Shown here: one piece after another, positions 1-6,622 of the stretch | Position numbering within the stretch: position 1 is the first letter of the stretch | Layout: each line of letters opens with the position of its first letter | DNA from: Lachnospiraceae bacterium | Lineage (GTDB): Bacteria; Bacillota; Clostridia; Lachnospirales; Lachnospiraceae | Assembly (NCBI GenBank): GCA_003520205.1 | Contig: DOVG01000087.1 | Span: forward strand, 1 to 18,430 | Reading direction: 5' to 3' | DNA length: 18,430 bases | The notes under the pieces: generated by a model | What the model was told of the DNA's origin: nothing | Database searches by the model: none | What the model saw: the letters and a program-made list of their open reading frames with translations, nothing else | Translations under genes and position numbers: made by a program

Positions 1-297
1 GCGCTTATAGTAAATGATCAGCGTATAGATCCGATGCCGGTTATAACTGGAGCGGCTGACTATCCTGAAAATATACTTGAAGGACTTCGTGAGAAGTACA
101 AGGTATATTCTATCGATGCGATGGCTAAAGCTGAAGAACTTGGAAATACAAGAGTATTCAATACAGTTGTTCTGGGAATGGCTGCACGTCATATGAACTA
201 CACAAAAGAGCAGTGGATTGAGGTTATTAAGTCCAAGGTTCCGCCTAAGACAATAGATATAAATCTTGCAGGATTTGAAGCAGGATATGAGAATTAA
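1..297 (+). CDS. iorB: Indolepyruvate oxidoreductase subunit beta, C-terminal part (5' truncated by window)
   Basis: The frame is open from base 1 (ALIVNDQRIDPMPVITG...), so the gene starts upstream of the window; the Met at base 34 is internal. The 98 visible residues, ending AARHMNYTKEQWIEVIKSK / DINLAGFEAGYEN, resemble the C-terminus of the beta (gamma-type) subunit of indolepyruvate:ferredoxin oxidoreductase, which oxidatively decarboxylates arylpyruvates to aryl-acetyl-CoA with ferredoxin as acceptor in the cytoplasm. The family usually has about 190 residues, so roughly half is missing. A terminator follows 5 bp after the stop, making it the last gene of its operon. The subunit call is from remembered family sequence; another 2-oxoacid oxidoreductase gamma subunit is the alternative. 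Confidence 0.75.
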   Translation, partial: ALIVNDQRIDPMPVITGAADYPENILEGLREKYKVYSIDAMAKAEELGNTRVFNTVVLGMAARHMNYTKEQWIEVIKSKVPPKTIDINLAGFEAGYEN

Positions 298-302
298 TAA
301 AG

Positions 303-345
303 AAAACCACTATCGTATTTATTTATGATAGTGGTTTTCGCTTTA
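303..345 (+). terminator. Rho-independent terminator after iorB
   Basis: A 12-bp perfect stem (AAAACCACTATC at 303-314 with GATAGTGGTTTT at 327-338) and a 12-nt loop end in the T-run of the right arm, starting 5 bp after the iorB stop. The A-rich left arm makes it potentially bidirectional. Confidence 0.85.
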
Positions 346-363
346 AAGTTCAGATATTTAACA

Positions 364-380
364 TTAAGGAACCGTTAAGG
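364..380 (+). promoter_or_regulatory. TTAAGG direct repeat, candidate OmpR-family regulator site
   Basis: TTAAGG occurs at 364-369 and again at 375-380, exactly 11 bp apart, upstream of the DUF975 gene. OmpR/PhoB-family winged-helix regulators bind direct repeats spaced one helical turn, and such a regulator is encoded at 1455. A clear -10/-35 pair is not visible nearby; TTATTATATA at 411-420 could hold a -10. The function is inferred from the spacing alone. Confidence 0.3.
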
Positions 381-503
381 TTAGAAGATTAAATCTGAAA
401 GAATAGACTGTTATTATATACACATAAAATAAATCAAGCACAGAAAAAACAAAAGGTGCTAAAAAAAGAGATATGGTCTATAATAACAAGGAGGTAAAGT
501 TTT

Positions 504-1352
504 ATGTGGACAAGAAAAGAGCTTAAAGAAAAAGGAAAGCTTAGTTTTAAGAAGAATTACTGGAAATGTGTTCTGGTAGCGCTTATCATAGCATTTATAT
601 CAGGTGGAATAAGTGGCGCAACAAGTGGCAGCAACTATTCATTACAAAATTTTGCTAATCATTCGGCTTCAGAAACTTCGGATGATGGCACAGGTATTAT
701 TGGAGAAGTTGATGAAGATAAAGATGATAAAGAATCAGATGATTCTATAACAATAGATGCAGATAATCCTGAAGAGCTTTCAAAGCAGATTAATGAAGAA
801 CTTGATAAAATGAACCCGGCTGATAAAACAGCAATGATGGTTTCATTCACAGTAGTATTTATCGTAGTATTTTTATTAGTATTCTCAGTTGGAATGGTAT
901 TTAGTGCATTTGTAATAAATCCGCTAACGGTTGGCTGTGACAGATTCTTCTTCAAGAACCTTGATGAGCCTGCATCATTTACAAATTTAGTTCATTCATT
1001 TGAACATAATTATATGAATACAGTTAAGACTATGTTCTGCATGGAAATCTTCACAATGCTGTGGTCATTACTGTTTATCATCCCTGGAATAATCAAGAGT
1101 TATGAATATAGAATGATTCCTTTTATTCTTGCTGACAATCCTGAAATGGACAGAAAAGAAGTATTTGCACTTAGCAAGAAGCTCATGACTGGAAATAAGT
1201 GGAAGGCATTTGTACTTGACCTTTCATTCATAGGATGGGAAATACTTTCAATCCTTACATGTGGTATCCTTTCAATATTCTATGTAAATCCATATATCTA
1301 TTCAACAAATGCTGCACTTTATGAAACACTTAGATATGGTAATGCAGAGTAA
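504..1352 (+). CDS. DUF975 family integral membrane protein
   Basis: The start is ATG with AGGAGG at 489-494. The 282-residue protein opens with MWTRKELKEKGKLSFKKNYWK followed by a membrane helix at about 22-42, the typical N-terminus of DUF975 proteins. A strongly acidic, Ser/Asp-rich hydrophilic loop (about 45-105, including DEDKDDKESDD) follows, then membrane helices at about 110-145, 180-205 and 235-265. DUF975 proteins are common in Firmicutes and have no established biochemical role. The gene is followed by a weak hairpin and then an OmpR/HisKA pair, and a repeat resembling an OmpR-type site lies upstream, so it may be a target of that pair; this is inference. The long acidic loop is an unusual elaboration, probably extracytoplasmic. 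Confidence 0.75.
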   Translation: MWTRKELKEKGKLSFKKNYWKCVLVALIIAFISGGISGATSGSNYSLQNFANHSASETSDDGTGIIGEVDEDKDDKESDDSITIDADNPEELSKQINEELDKMNPADKTAMMVSFTVVFIVVFLLVFSVGMVFSAFVINPLTVGCDRFFFKNLDEPASFTNLVHSFEHNYMNTVKTMFCMEIFTMLWSLLFIIPGIIKSYEYRMIPFILADNPEMDRKEVFALSKKLMTGNKWKAFVLDLSFIGWEILSILTCGILSIFYVNPYIYSTNAALYETLRYGNAE

Positions 1353-1382
1353 ATAGATTGATTATAATTAATAAGAATTTAT

Positions 1383-1418
1383 TACCTTCCCTCTTAATGG
1401 GGGAAGGTATCTTGTGTT
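1383..1418 (+). terminator. Hairpin between DUF975 gene and response regulator gene
   Basis: TACCTTCCC (1383-1391) pairs perfectly with GGGAAGGTA (1401-1409) around a 9-nt loop. Only TCTTGTGTT follows, not a pure T-run, so termination may be partial and allow read-through into the two-component pair. Confidence 0.55.
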
Positions 1419-1454
1419 ATGAAGAAACAATAATCATACGAGGGGGAAATGATC

Positions 1455-2138
1455 ATGAATTATAAAATTCTGGTAGCTGATGATGAGGATGAGATAAGAA
1501 ATCTTCTTAAGCTTTATCTGGAAAATGAAGGATATGATGTAATAGAAGCAAAGGATGGCGCAGAAGCAGTTCTTTATTTAAAAGAGAAGAAACCGGATTT
1601 ATGTATACTTGATATAATGATGCCGAAGCTGGACGGTTATCAGGTTCTTAGAAAACTTAGAGAAGATAGCAATATACCGGTTATTATTCTCTCAGCAAAA
1701 AGTGCAGATGCAGAAAAAATACTTGGTCTCAATCTGGGAGCAGATGATTATCTGACTAAACCATTTAATCCACTTGAGGCAGTGGCAAGAGTTAGTTCAA
1801 ATATCAGAAGATATTACAGCCTTGGGGCGAGTGAAATAAAAAAAGAAAAGCTGAAGGTAAAGGATCTTGTCCTTGATCCTGAATCATGTACCCTTACAAA
1901 GGGCGGAGAAATAATTGAGCTTACTTCGGTTGAATATAAGATAATGGAACTGTTTATGACATATCCCGGTAAGGTATTTACAAAGCAGCAGATATATGAG
2001 CATGGCTGGGGCGATGATTATATCATTGCGGATAACAATATCATGGTCTGTATCAGCAAACTGCGTGCCAAGCTGTCTGAGGATCAGTCGGAATACATAA
2101 AGACCATGAGGGGTCTGGGATACAGACTTGAAAAATAG
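1455..2138 (+). CDS. OmpR-family response regulator
   Basis: The 227-residue protein has a receiver domain at 1-120 with the acidic pair in VADDED, phosphoacceptor Asp53 (ILDIMMP), a Ser in ILSAK and Lys in LTKPF, followed by a winged-helix DNA-binding domain at about 130-227 ending with TMRGLGYRLEK, diagnostic of the OmpR/PhoB class. ATG 1455 is chosen over in-frame ATG 1449 because AGGGGG (1441-1446) is 8 bp from the former and only 2 bp from the latter. It is a cytoplasmic transcription factor paired with the kinase that begins 19 bp after its stop. Sequence style is VanR/PhoP-like, but the stimulus is unknown. The best nearby candidate target is the DUF975 gene. Confidence 0.93.
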   Translation: MNYKILVADDEDEIRNLLKLYLENEGYDVIEAKDGAEAVLYLKEKKPDLCILDIMMPKLDGYQVLRKLREDSNIPVIILSAKSADAEKILGLNLGADDYLTKPFNPLEAVARVSSNIRRYYSLGASEIKKEKLKVKDLVLDPESCTLTKGGEIIELTSVEYKIMELFMTYPGKVFTKQQIYEHGWGDDYIIADNNIMVCISKLRAKLSEDQSEYIKTMRGLGYRLEK

Positions 2139-2157
2139 ATAAAACAGGGAAAAAGAA

Positions 2158-3351
2158 ATGAACAAGTACAAGAATCTTCGATTGTTTCTGATAAAAAAAT
2201 TTATATTGGTTATTATTCTTGTGGGAATTACAGAATATATTATTCAGTGGATTCTTAACAGGTCGTTTATTCCTGTTTTAATGTCTTTTTTCTTTGAAGG
2301 AAAGAATGTTGATGAAGTGGGAATGGCGGGAATTATCATTGCTACATTTGTTATTCTGGTGAGTCTTATTCTTCAATTAATAAAACTGATAGTTCCGGGA
2401 GGAATGAAGATTTCAATAGGAACTGTTATAGATTCTGTTAATAGCAGATTTAATAAGGAAATACTGGGAAATGGTAAACAGTACTTTAAACTTAGTACAT
2501 CTGATGAAATATTATTATTTTTGTTTCTGCTTGCCATTCTCGTGATTATCATAGTTCCGTATGTTGTTGGTGCATATTATTACAGCAGGCTGGTTGTTAT
2601 AGAAGTAAGAAAGATAGAACAGGAAACTATAGCTCAGCAGCAGAAGTACGAGAAAAGCAGAAATCTCATGCTTTCAGATATAGCGCATGACCTTAGAACT
2701 CCGATTACTACGGTATCAGGCTATGCAAAAGCGCTGGAAGATGGGATGGTGCCGGATGAGAGGAAAACTGAGTATCTGTCGGCTATACAGCGTAAATCTG
2801 CCAGGCTTACAGACCTTATAAATCTTCTCTTTGATTATGTCCGTCTGGATAGTGAGGGATTTACGCTAAAGAAAGAAGACTTTGATATCTGCGAGCTTGC
2901 AAGAGAGACGGCGGCATTTATGTATCAGGATATTGAAGATGCAGGGATGAGCCTGGATGTTGATATACCTGAAAAATATATAAAAGTACATGGCGATAAG
3001 GTTCAGGTTTCACGTGTCATTACAAATCTTATGACAAATGCAGTTCGTCATAATAAAAAGGGTACAGACATAGGACTTTTTCTGCTTGTCGAGGATGATG
3101 AAACCATAAGAATAATGGTGGCAGATAATGGAGAGCCTATAGATGAAGAATATGCAAAACATATATTTGAACCATTTGTTGTAGGAGACGAATCCAGGAG
3201 CACCAAAGGAGGAACCGGTCTGGGACTTTCCATAGTAAAGAAAGTGCTGGATATGCACAACTGGAAGATACGGCTTGTTCAAAGCCCTAAGATAAAAAAA
3301 TATCCTCCGGCATCTGATTATAGTAAGATGTTTATGATAACAATCAGGTGA
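2158..3351 (+). CDS. Membrane sensor histidine kinase (HisKA/HATPase), partner of the OmpR regulator
   Basis: The 397-residue protein has membrane helices at about 13-33, 58-82 and 118-142, separated by short extracytoplasmic segments. A dimerisation/phosphoacceptor domain follows with His177 in SDIAHDLRTPITT, then an ATPase domain with N box around Asn294 (NLMTNAVRHN), G1 box DNGEP (323-327) and G2 box GTGLGLSIV (from about 353). The coiled segment around 150-170 links the last helix directly to HisKA, and no clear HAMP domain is seen. It should autophosphorylate His177 and pass phosphate to Asp53 of the upstream regulator. The ribosome site is weak (GGGAAAAAGAA), consistent with translation following the upstream gene. 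Architecture is VanS-like; the ligand cannot be predicted. Confidence 0.9.
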   Translation: MNKYKNLRLFLIKKFILVIILVGITEYIIQWILNRSFIPVLMSFFFEGKNVDEVGMAGIIIATFVILVSLILQLIKLIVPGGMKISIGTVIDSVNSRFNKEILGNGKQYFKLSTSDEILLFLFLLAILVIIIVPYVVGAYYYSRLVVIEVRKIEQETIAQQQKYEKSRNLMLSDIAHDLRTPITTVSGYAKALEDGMVPDERKTEYLSAIQRKSARLTDLINLLFDYVRLDSEGFTLKKEDFDICELARETAAFMYQDIEDAGMSLDVDIPEKYIKVHGDKVQVSRVITNLMTNAVRHNKKGTDIGLFLLVEDDETIRIMVADNGEPIDEEYAKHIFEPFVVGDESRSTKGGTGLGLSIVKKVLDMHNWKIRLVQSPKIKKYPPASDYSKMFMITIR

Positions 3352-3370
3352 GGGGAAATAGCGACACTAT

Positions 3371-3390
3371 TTAGCACATTTTAGCACATT
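3371..3390 (+). repeat. Perfect tandem 10-bp repeat upstream of acyl-CoA ligase promoter
   Basis: TTAGCACATT is present twice head to tail (3371-3380, 3381-3390), ending 14 bp before the -35 box of the downstream promoter. The position would suit an activator or repressor site, but no binding protein is suggested by the sequence. Confidence 0.5.
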
Positions 3391-3404
3391 AAAGTGATAA
3401 CGCA

Positions 3405-3433
3405 TTGACGCGGCAGTGTTTTTGCGTTAAACT
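3405..3433 (+). promoter_or_regulatory. Sigma-A-type promoter of the acyl-CoA ligase gene
   Basis: TTGACG (3405-3410) and TAAACT (3428-3433) are separated by 17 bp, a good match to the housekeeping consensus. An inverted repeat, AACGCA (3399-3404) with TGCGTT (3423-3428), brackets the -35 and touches the -10, so it could be an operator. The predicted transcription start is near 3440. Confidence 0.6.
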
Positions 3434-3444
3434 ACAGAAAGTGG

Positions 3445-3481
3445 CCTTGTATAGCTTGTATCATACAATCGCTGTACAAGG
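3445..3481 (+). promoter_or_regulatory. 5' UTR stem-loop of the acyl-CoA ligase mRNA
   Basis: CCTTGTATAGC (3445-3455) pairs with GCTGTACAAGG (3471-3481) with one G-U wobble, and the loop contains a second small hairpin (TTGTA/TACAA). It begins only a few bases after the predicted transcription start and is not followed by a T-run, so it is more likely an mRNA 5'-end stabiliser than a terminator. It does not overlap the ribosome site at 3505. Confidence 0.45.
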
Positions 3482-3517
3482 CTTATTTTATCAGCTATAT
3501 ATTTGGAGGAATTAGAA

Positions 3518-5161
3518 ATGCCTATTACGAGTTTGTTAGAGAGAAATGCACGTGAATATGCTAATGATGTTGCATTAGTTGAAGTAAATCCGGCTATAAC
3601 TGAAGTAAGAAGAGTGACATGGAGAGAATATGAGCTTATGGAGCCAAATCCAAAGGCTCCTTATAGAAGAGAGATAACATGGTCAGTATTTAATGAAAAG
3701 GCTAACAGATTTGCAAATGCGCTTCTTGGACGTGGTATCAAGAAGAATGATAAAGTAGGAATTCTGCTGATGAACTGTCTTGAATGGCTGCCTATATATT
3801 TTGGTATTCTCAAGACAGGAGCTATCGCGGTTCCGCTTAATTTCAGATATGATGCAGACGAAATAGAGTATTGTGTGGATCTTGCTGATGTAGATATCCT
3901 TGTATTTGGACCGGAATTTATAGGTCGTGTAGAGGAGATAGCAGAGAAGATATCCAAGAACAGACTTCTCTTCTATGTAGGAGATAACTGTCCATCCTTT
4001 GCAGAGGATTACAATGAAATGGTTGCTAATTCGAGCTCGGTTTCTCCTGATATAGAAATCACTGATGAAGATTATGGTGCGATTTATTTCTCATCAGGAA
4101 CTACAGGCTTTCCAAAGGCTATCCTTCATAAGCATCAGTCGCTTATGCATAGTGCAAGAGTTGAGCAGGCTCATCATGGTCAGACAAAGGATGATGTATT
4201 CCTTTGCATACCGCCTCTTTATCATACAGGTGCTAAGATGCACTGGTTTGGATCACTTATATCAGGTGGTAAGGCAGTTCTTCTTAAAGGAACGAAGCCG
4301 GAATATATCCTGGATACTGTCAGCAGAGAGAAATGTACTATAGTTTGGCTTCTTGTTCCATGGGCTCAGGATCTTCTTATATCTCTGGAAGACGGAAAGC
4401 TGAAAAAATCAGATTATGAGCTGGATCAGTGGAGACTTATGCATATAGGCGCCCAGCCTGTACCTGCCAGTCTGATTACCAGATGGAAGGCTATATTCCC
4501 GAATCATCAGTATGATACGAACTATGGTCTGTCAGAATCAATAGGACCTGGATGCGTACACCTTGGAGTAGAGAATATTGATCATGTAGGAGCTATCGGA
4601 ATTCCGGGATTTGGATGGGAGTGTAAGATAGTAACTGAGGAAGGAAATATAGTAGACAAATCTGATTCAGAGTCTGTTGGTGAGCTGTGTGTCAAAGGCC
4701 CTGGAGTGATGACCTGCTATTATAAAAATGAAGAAGCAACAAAAGAATGCCTGAAGGACGGCTGGTTATATACCGGAGATATGGCAAAGTATGACGAGGA
4801 TGGATTTATCTGGCTGGTAGACCGTAAGAAGGATGTTATCATCAGTGGTGGAGAGAATATTTATCCTGTTCAGATAGAGAGCTTCATCATGAAGAACAGA
4901 AAGGTTCAGGATGTAGCGGTTATTGGAACACCTGACCCGAGACTTGGAGAGATATCTACAGCAATCATTCAGCTTAAAGACGGTGAAGAGGCAACAGAAG
5001 AAGAAATGAACAACTTCTGCCTGGAACTTCCACGTTATAAGCGTCCAAGACAGATTATATTTGCAGATGTACCAAGAAATGCTACAGGTAAGATAGAAAA
5101 GCCTGCATTGAGAGAGAAGTATGGAGCGGCAAATCTGGTAGACAGAGAGAATCACCGCTAA
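3518..5161 (+). CDS. AMP-forming acyl-CoA synthetase (long-chain/aryl acid CoA ligase family)
   Basis: The 547-residue cytoplasmic enzyme belongs to the ANL superfamily, activating a carboxylic acid with ATP to an acyl-AMP and then to acyl-CoA. Visible core motifs in order are A3 SSGTTGFPKA (from 192), A5 YGLSES (336-341), A7 YTGDM (418-422) with A8 WLVDRKKDVIISGGENIYP, and A10 PRNATGKIEKPAL with catalytic Lys525. ATG 3518 is preferred to in-frame TTG 3503, because TTG overlaps GGAGGA (3505-3510), which sits 7 bp before the ATG. An insertion near residues 30-45 (YELMEPNPKAPYRR) before the usual N-terminal FNEKANRFANAL motif is unusual. Substrate is not predictable; proximity to iorB might suggest aryl acids, but paaK-type ligases differ in sequence. 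It has its own promoter and a strong terminator, so it is a single-gene unit. Confidence 0.9.
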   Translation: MPITSLLERNAREYANDVALVEVNPAITEVRRVTWREYELMEPNPKAPYRREITWSVFNEKANRFANALLGRGIKKNDKVGILLMNCLEWLPIYFGILKTGAIAVPLNFRYDADEIEYCVDLADVDILVFGPEFIGRVEEIAEKISKNRLLFYVGDNCPSFAEDYNEMVANSSSVSPDIEITDEDYGAIYFSSGTTGFPKAILHKHQSLMHSARVEQAHHGQTKDDVFLCIPPLYHTGAKMHWFGSLISGGKAVLLKGTKPEYILDTVSREKCTIVWLLVPWAQDLLISLEDGKLKKSDYELDQWRLMHIGAQPVPASLITRWKAIFPNHQYDTNYGLSESIGPGCVHLGVENIDHVGAIGIPGFGWECKIVTEEGNIVDKSDSESVGELCVKGPGVMTCYYKNEEATKECLKDGWLYTGDMAKYDEDGFIWLVDRKKDVIISGGENIYPVQIESFIMKNRKVQDVAVIGTPDPRLGEISTAIIQLKDGEEATEEEMNNFCLELPRYKRPRQIIFADVPRNATGKIEKPALREKYGAANLVDRENHR

Positions 5162-5174
5162 GTTTTAGAGACAG

Positions 5175-5236
5175 AAAGCTTGGGGATGGTAGTGTGTTAT
5201 AGCGACACACACGCCATTACCAGGCTTTTTTATTTT
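5175..5236 (+). terminator. Strong Rho-independent terminator after the acyl-CoA ligase gene
   Basis: An extended stem pairs AAAGCTTGG...ATGGTAGTGTGT (5175-5198) with ACACACACGCCATTACC...AGGCTTT, followed by a run of T (5226-5231) and TATTTT. It separates the metabolic left part from the right-hand system and abuts the candidate SARP promoter at 5241. Confidence 0.85.
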
Positions 5237-5240
5237 GTGT

Positions 5241-5273
5241 GTTGCGCTTTTGTTATGCCCTATATATTAATAT
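5241..5273 (+). promoter_or_regulatory. SARP-type promoter of the hydrolase/kinase/regulator operon
   Basis: Heptamers GTTGCGC (5241-5247) and GTTATGC (5252-5258) are 11 bp apart with TTTT between. The second ends exactly 9 bp before a -10-like TAATAT (5268-5273). There is no consensus -35. Geometry is identical to the promoters at 8807, 12438 and 13090. The second heptamer is the most degenerate copy of the set, and the leader would be about 120 nt, so this is the weakest of the four. Confidence 0.55.
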
Positions 5274-5398
5274 GTCATATAGTGTCCGAAACTGCGCCTT
5301 TTGTTACTGAATTATTACGCTGGTTTTTAATAGATGGATATGATACAATAGCGCGGTATGCGGTTCTGGAAACCGTTAGATGAAGCGAGGATATATAG

Positions 5399-6571
5399 AT
5401 GAGACATAGGCAAAGAATATATAGAATCCTCTCAATAAGTGTCTCTGTATGTCTTTTAATAATGTGCTTTTTGAATCAATACTCAGGTGTCAGACACTAT
5501 AGTGTCTATGCAGAAGGTAATGGTGATACACGTAAAGAGTATGAAGATGAGAAGACCACAGCAAAGGCGTATGAACATACTGCAGAGCTTCTTTCGGATG
5601 AGATAAAGAAGATTAACAGAAAAATAGCTGAGACAACTCTTGCCATTGAGAACTTAACTGGTGAGATAAATGTCATGGATACAGAGATAGAAGAAGCGGA
5701 GAATCTGTATTATGAATATGAAGACCGGGTCATTATAGAAAAAGAAAAACTAAATCAGGTAGTAAGTCTTATGTATGAAACAGGAGCGGGAAGTGACGAG
5801 ATAGCGGTTATTTTACAGTCTGATGACATACTTAAGGTACTTGACAGGGGAGAATATCTCAGGGATATAAATGATTACTATAATGATAAGATTTCAGAAT
5901 ATGATGATATAGTTGCTGAAGCATTGGAGCAGGAGAGTATGCTTAACAATCTCCGTCTGGAGAGAGAGGAAGAAATCGTCACTCTTGAGAAGAAAAAAGA
6001 AGAAATGAGTGCTGAGATAAAAGAGCTTGGCTCTCTTATGAAGGAAGCCCAGGAAAAAGCGGAGGATGCTAAGGAACTGTCAAATGCACTTGCAAAGAAG
6101 GTTGCTGAAATGGAAGCGGCCGAAAGGGCTGCGCTTGCAGCAAGAAAATATGATGGTTCCGGAAGCAATGTTGATTACAGCGGTAATGGAACAAATTATT
6201 ATTACGAGGATCCATATCCGTATACTCCGGATGAACTGCTTCTTATGGCTGGAATCATAGAGGCTGAAGCGGGAAGCGTGAGTTATCCCGGTATGGTTGC
6301 AGTTGGAAGTGTAGTAATGAATCGGGTAAACAGTCCTGATTTTGGGAATACCATAGCTGGTGTGGTTTATGCACCGTATCAGTTTGAACCGGCTGAAACC
6401 GGAAGACTGGCTATGATTCTTGCAGAGGGACCGGCTGATTCATGTATGGGAGTTGCAAAAGAGGTGCTTGACGGGAAACGAAATGTACCTAATCTGTATT
6501 TTAAAGCAGACTGGTACGCGGAAGAACATGGTATATCAGGTGTAAATATAGGGGGAAATGTATTTCATTGA
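5399..6571 (+). CDS. Secreted peptidoglycan hydrolase: coiled coil plus SleB-type (Hydrolase_2) domain
   Basis: The 390-residue protein begins with ATG after GCGAGG at 5385-5390. A signal peptide or N-terminal anchor occupies about 8-38 (ending HYSVYAEG). A long alpha-helical coiled coil at about 45-245 resembles the N-terminal regulatory region of PcsB/FtsX-associated hydrolases, followed by a Gly/Ser/Tyr linker (about 250-275). The catalytic domain at about 278-390 has AGIIEAEAG (Glu288/Glu290, one being the likely catalytic Glu), AVGSVVMNRV, YQFEPA and the NLYFKA block of the SleB/CwlJ family. SleB proteins are best known as spore cortex enzymes, but this one sits 51 bp before a sensor kinase, upstream of type IV secretion genes and behind the same type of promoter. 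A role like VirB1, opening the cell wall locally for the secretion channel, is the inferred function. Confidence 0.85.
   Translation: MRHRQRIYRILSISVSVCLLIMCFLNQYSGVRHYSVYAEGNGDTRKEYEDEKTTAKAYEHTAELLSDEIKKINRKIAETTLAIENLTGEINVMDTEIEEAENLYYEYEDRVIIEKEKLNQVVSLMYETGAGSDEIAVILQSDDILKVLDRGEYLRDINDYYNDKISEYDDIVAEALEQESMLNNLRLEREEEIVTLEKKKEEMSAEIKELGSLMKEAQEKAEDAKELSNALAKKVAEMEAAERAALAARKYDGSGSNVDYSGNGTNYYYEDPYPYTPDELLLMAGIIEAEAGSVSYPGMVAVGSVVMNRVNSPDFGNTIAGVVYAPYQFEPAETGRLAMILAEGPADSCMGVAKEVLDGKRNVPNLYFKADWYAEEHGISGVNIGGNVFH
5492..5507. repeat. 16-bp perfect palindrome inside the hydrolase signal-peptide region
   Basis: AGACACTATAGTGTCT reads the same on both strands. It lies in codons 32-37 of the hydrolase gene. 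Related TGACA...TGTCA arms occur at 6574-6587, just after the same gene. No function is assigned. Confidence 0.5.
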
Positions 6572-6622
6572 TATGACATAAGTGTCAAAAGGTTATAGTT
6601 TTATTTAAGTAGTGGAGGCTTT

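Noticed and set aside
479..484. Perfect TATAAT before the DUF975 gene
   Set aside because: It is 4 bp from the ribosome site, so a transcript starting from it would lack or barely include the Shine-Dalgarno sequence, and there is no -35 at 16-18 bp.
5180..5383. Open frame of 67 codons between the acyl-CoA ligase and hydrolase genes
   Set aside because: It starts inside the terminator stem, has no ribosome site and runs through the candidate promoter; its composition is not protein-like. A shorter internal start at 5256 also lacks a ribosome site.
5399..6571. Reading the hydrolase as a spore germination gene
   Set aside because: Domain family alone would suggest it, but neighbours and promoter type point to the secretion system, and no sporulation promoter or germination partner is visible.
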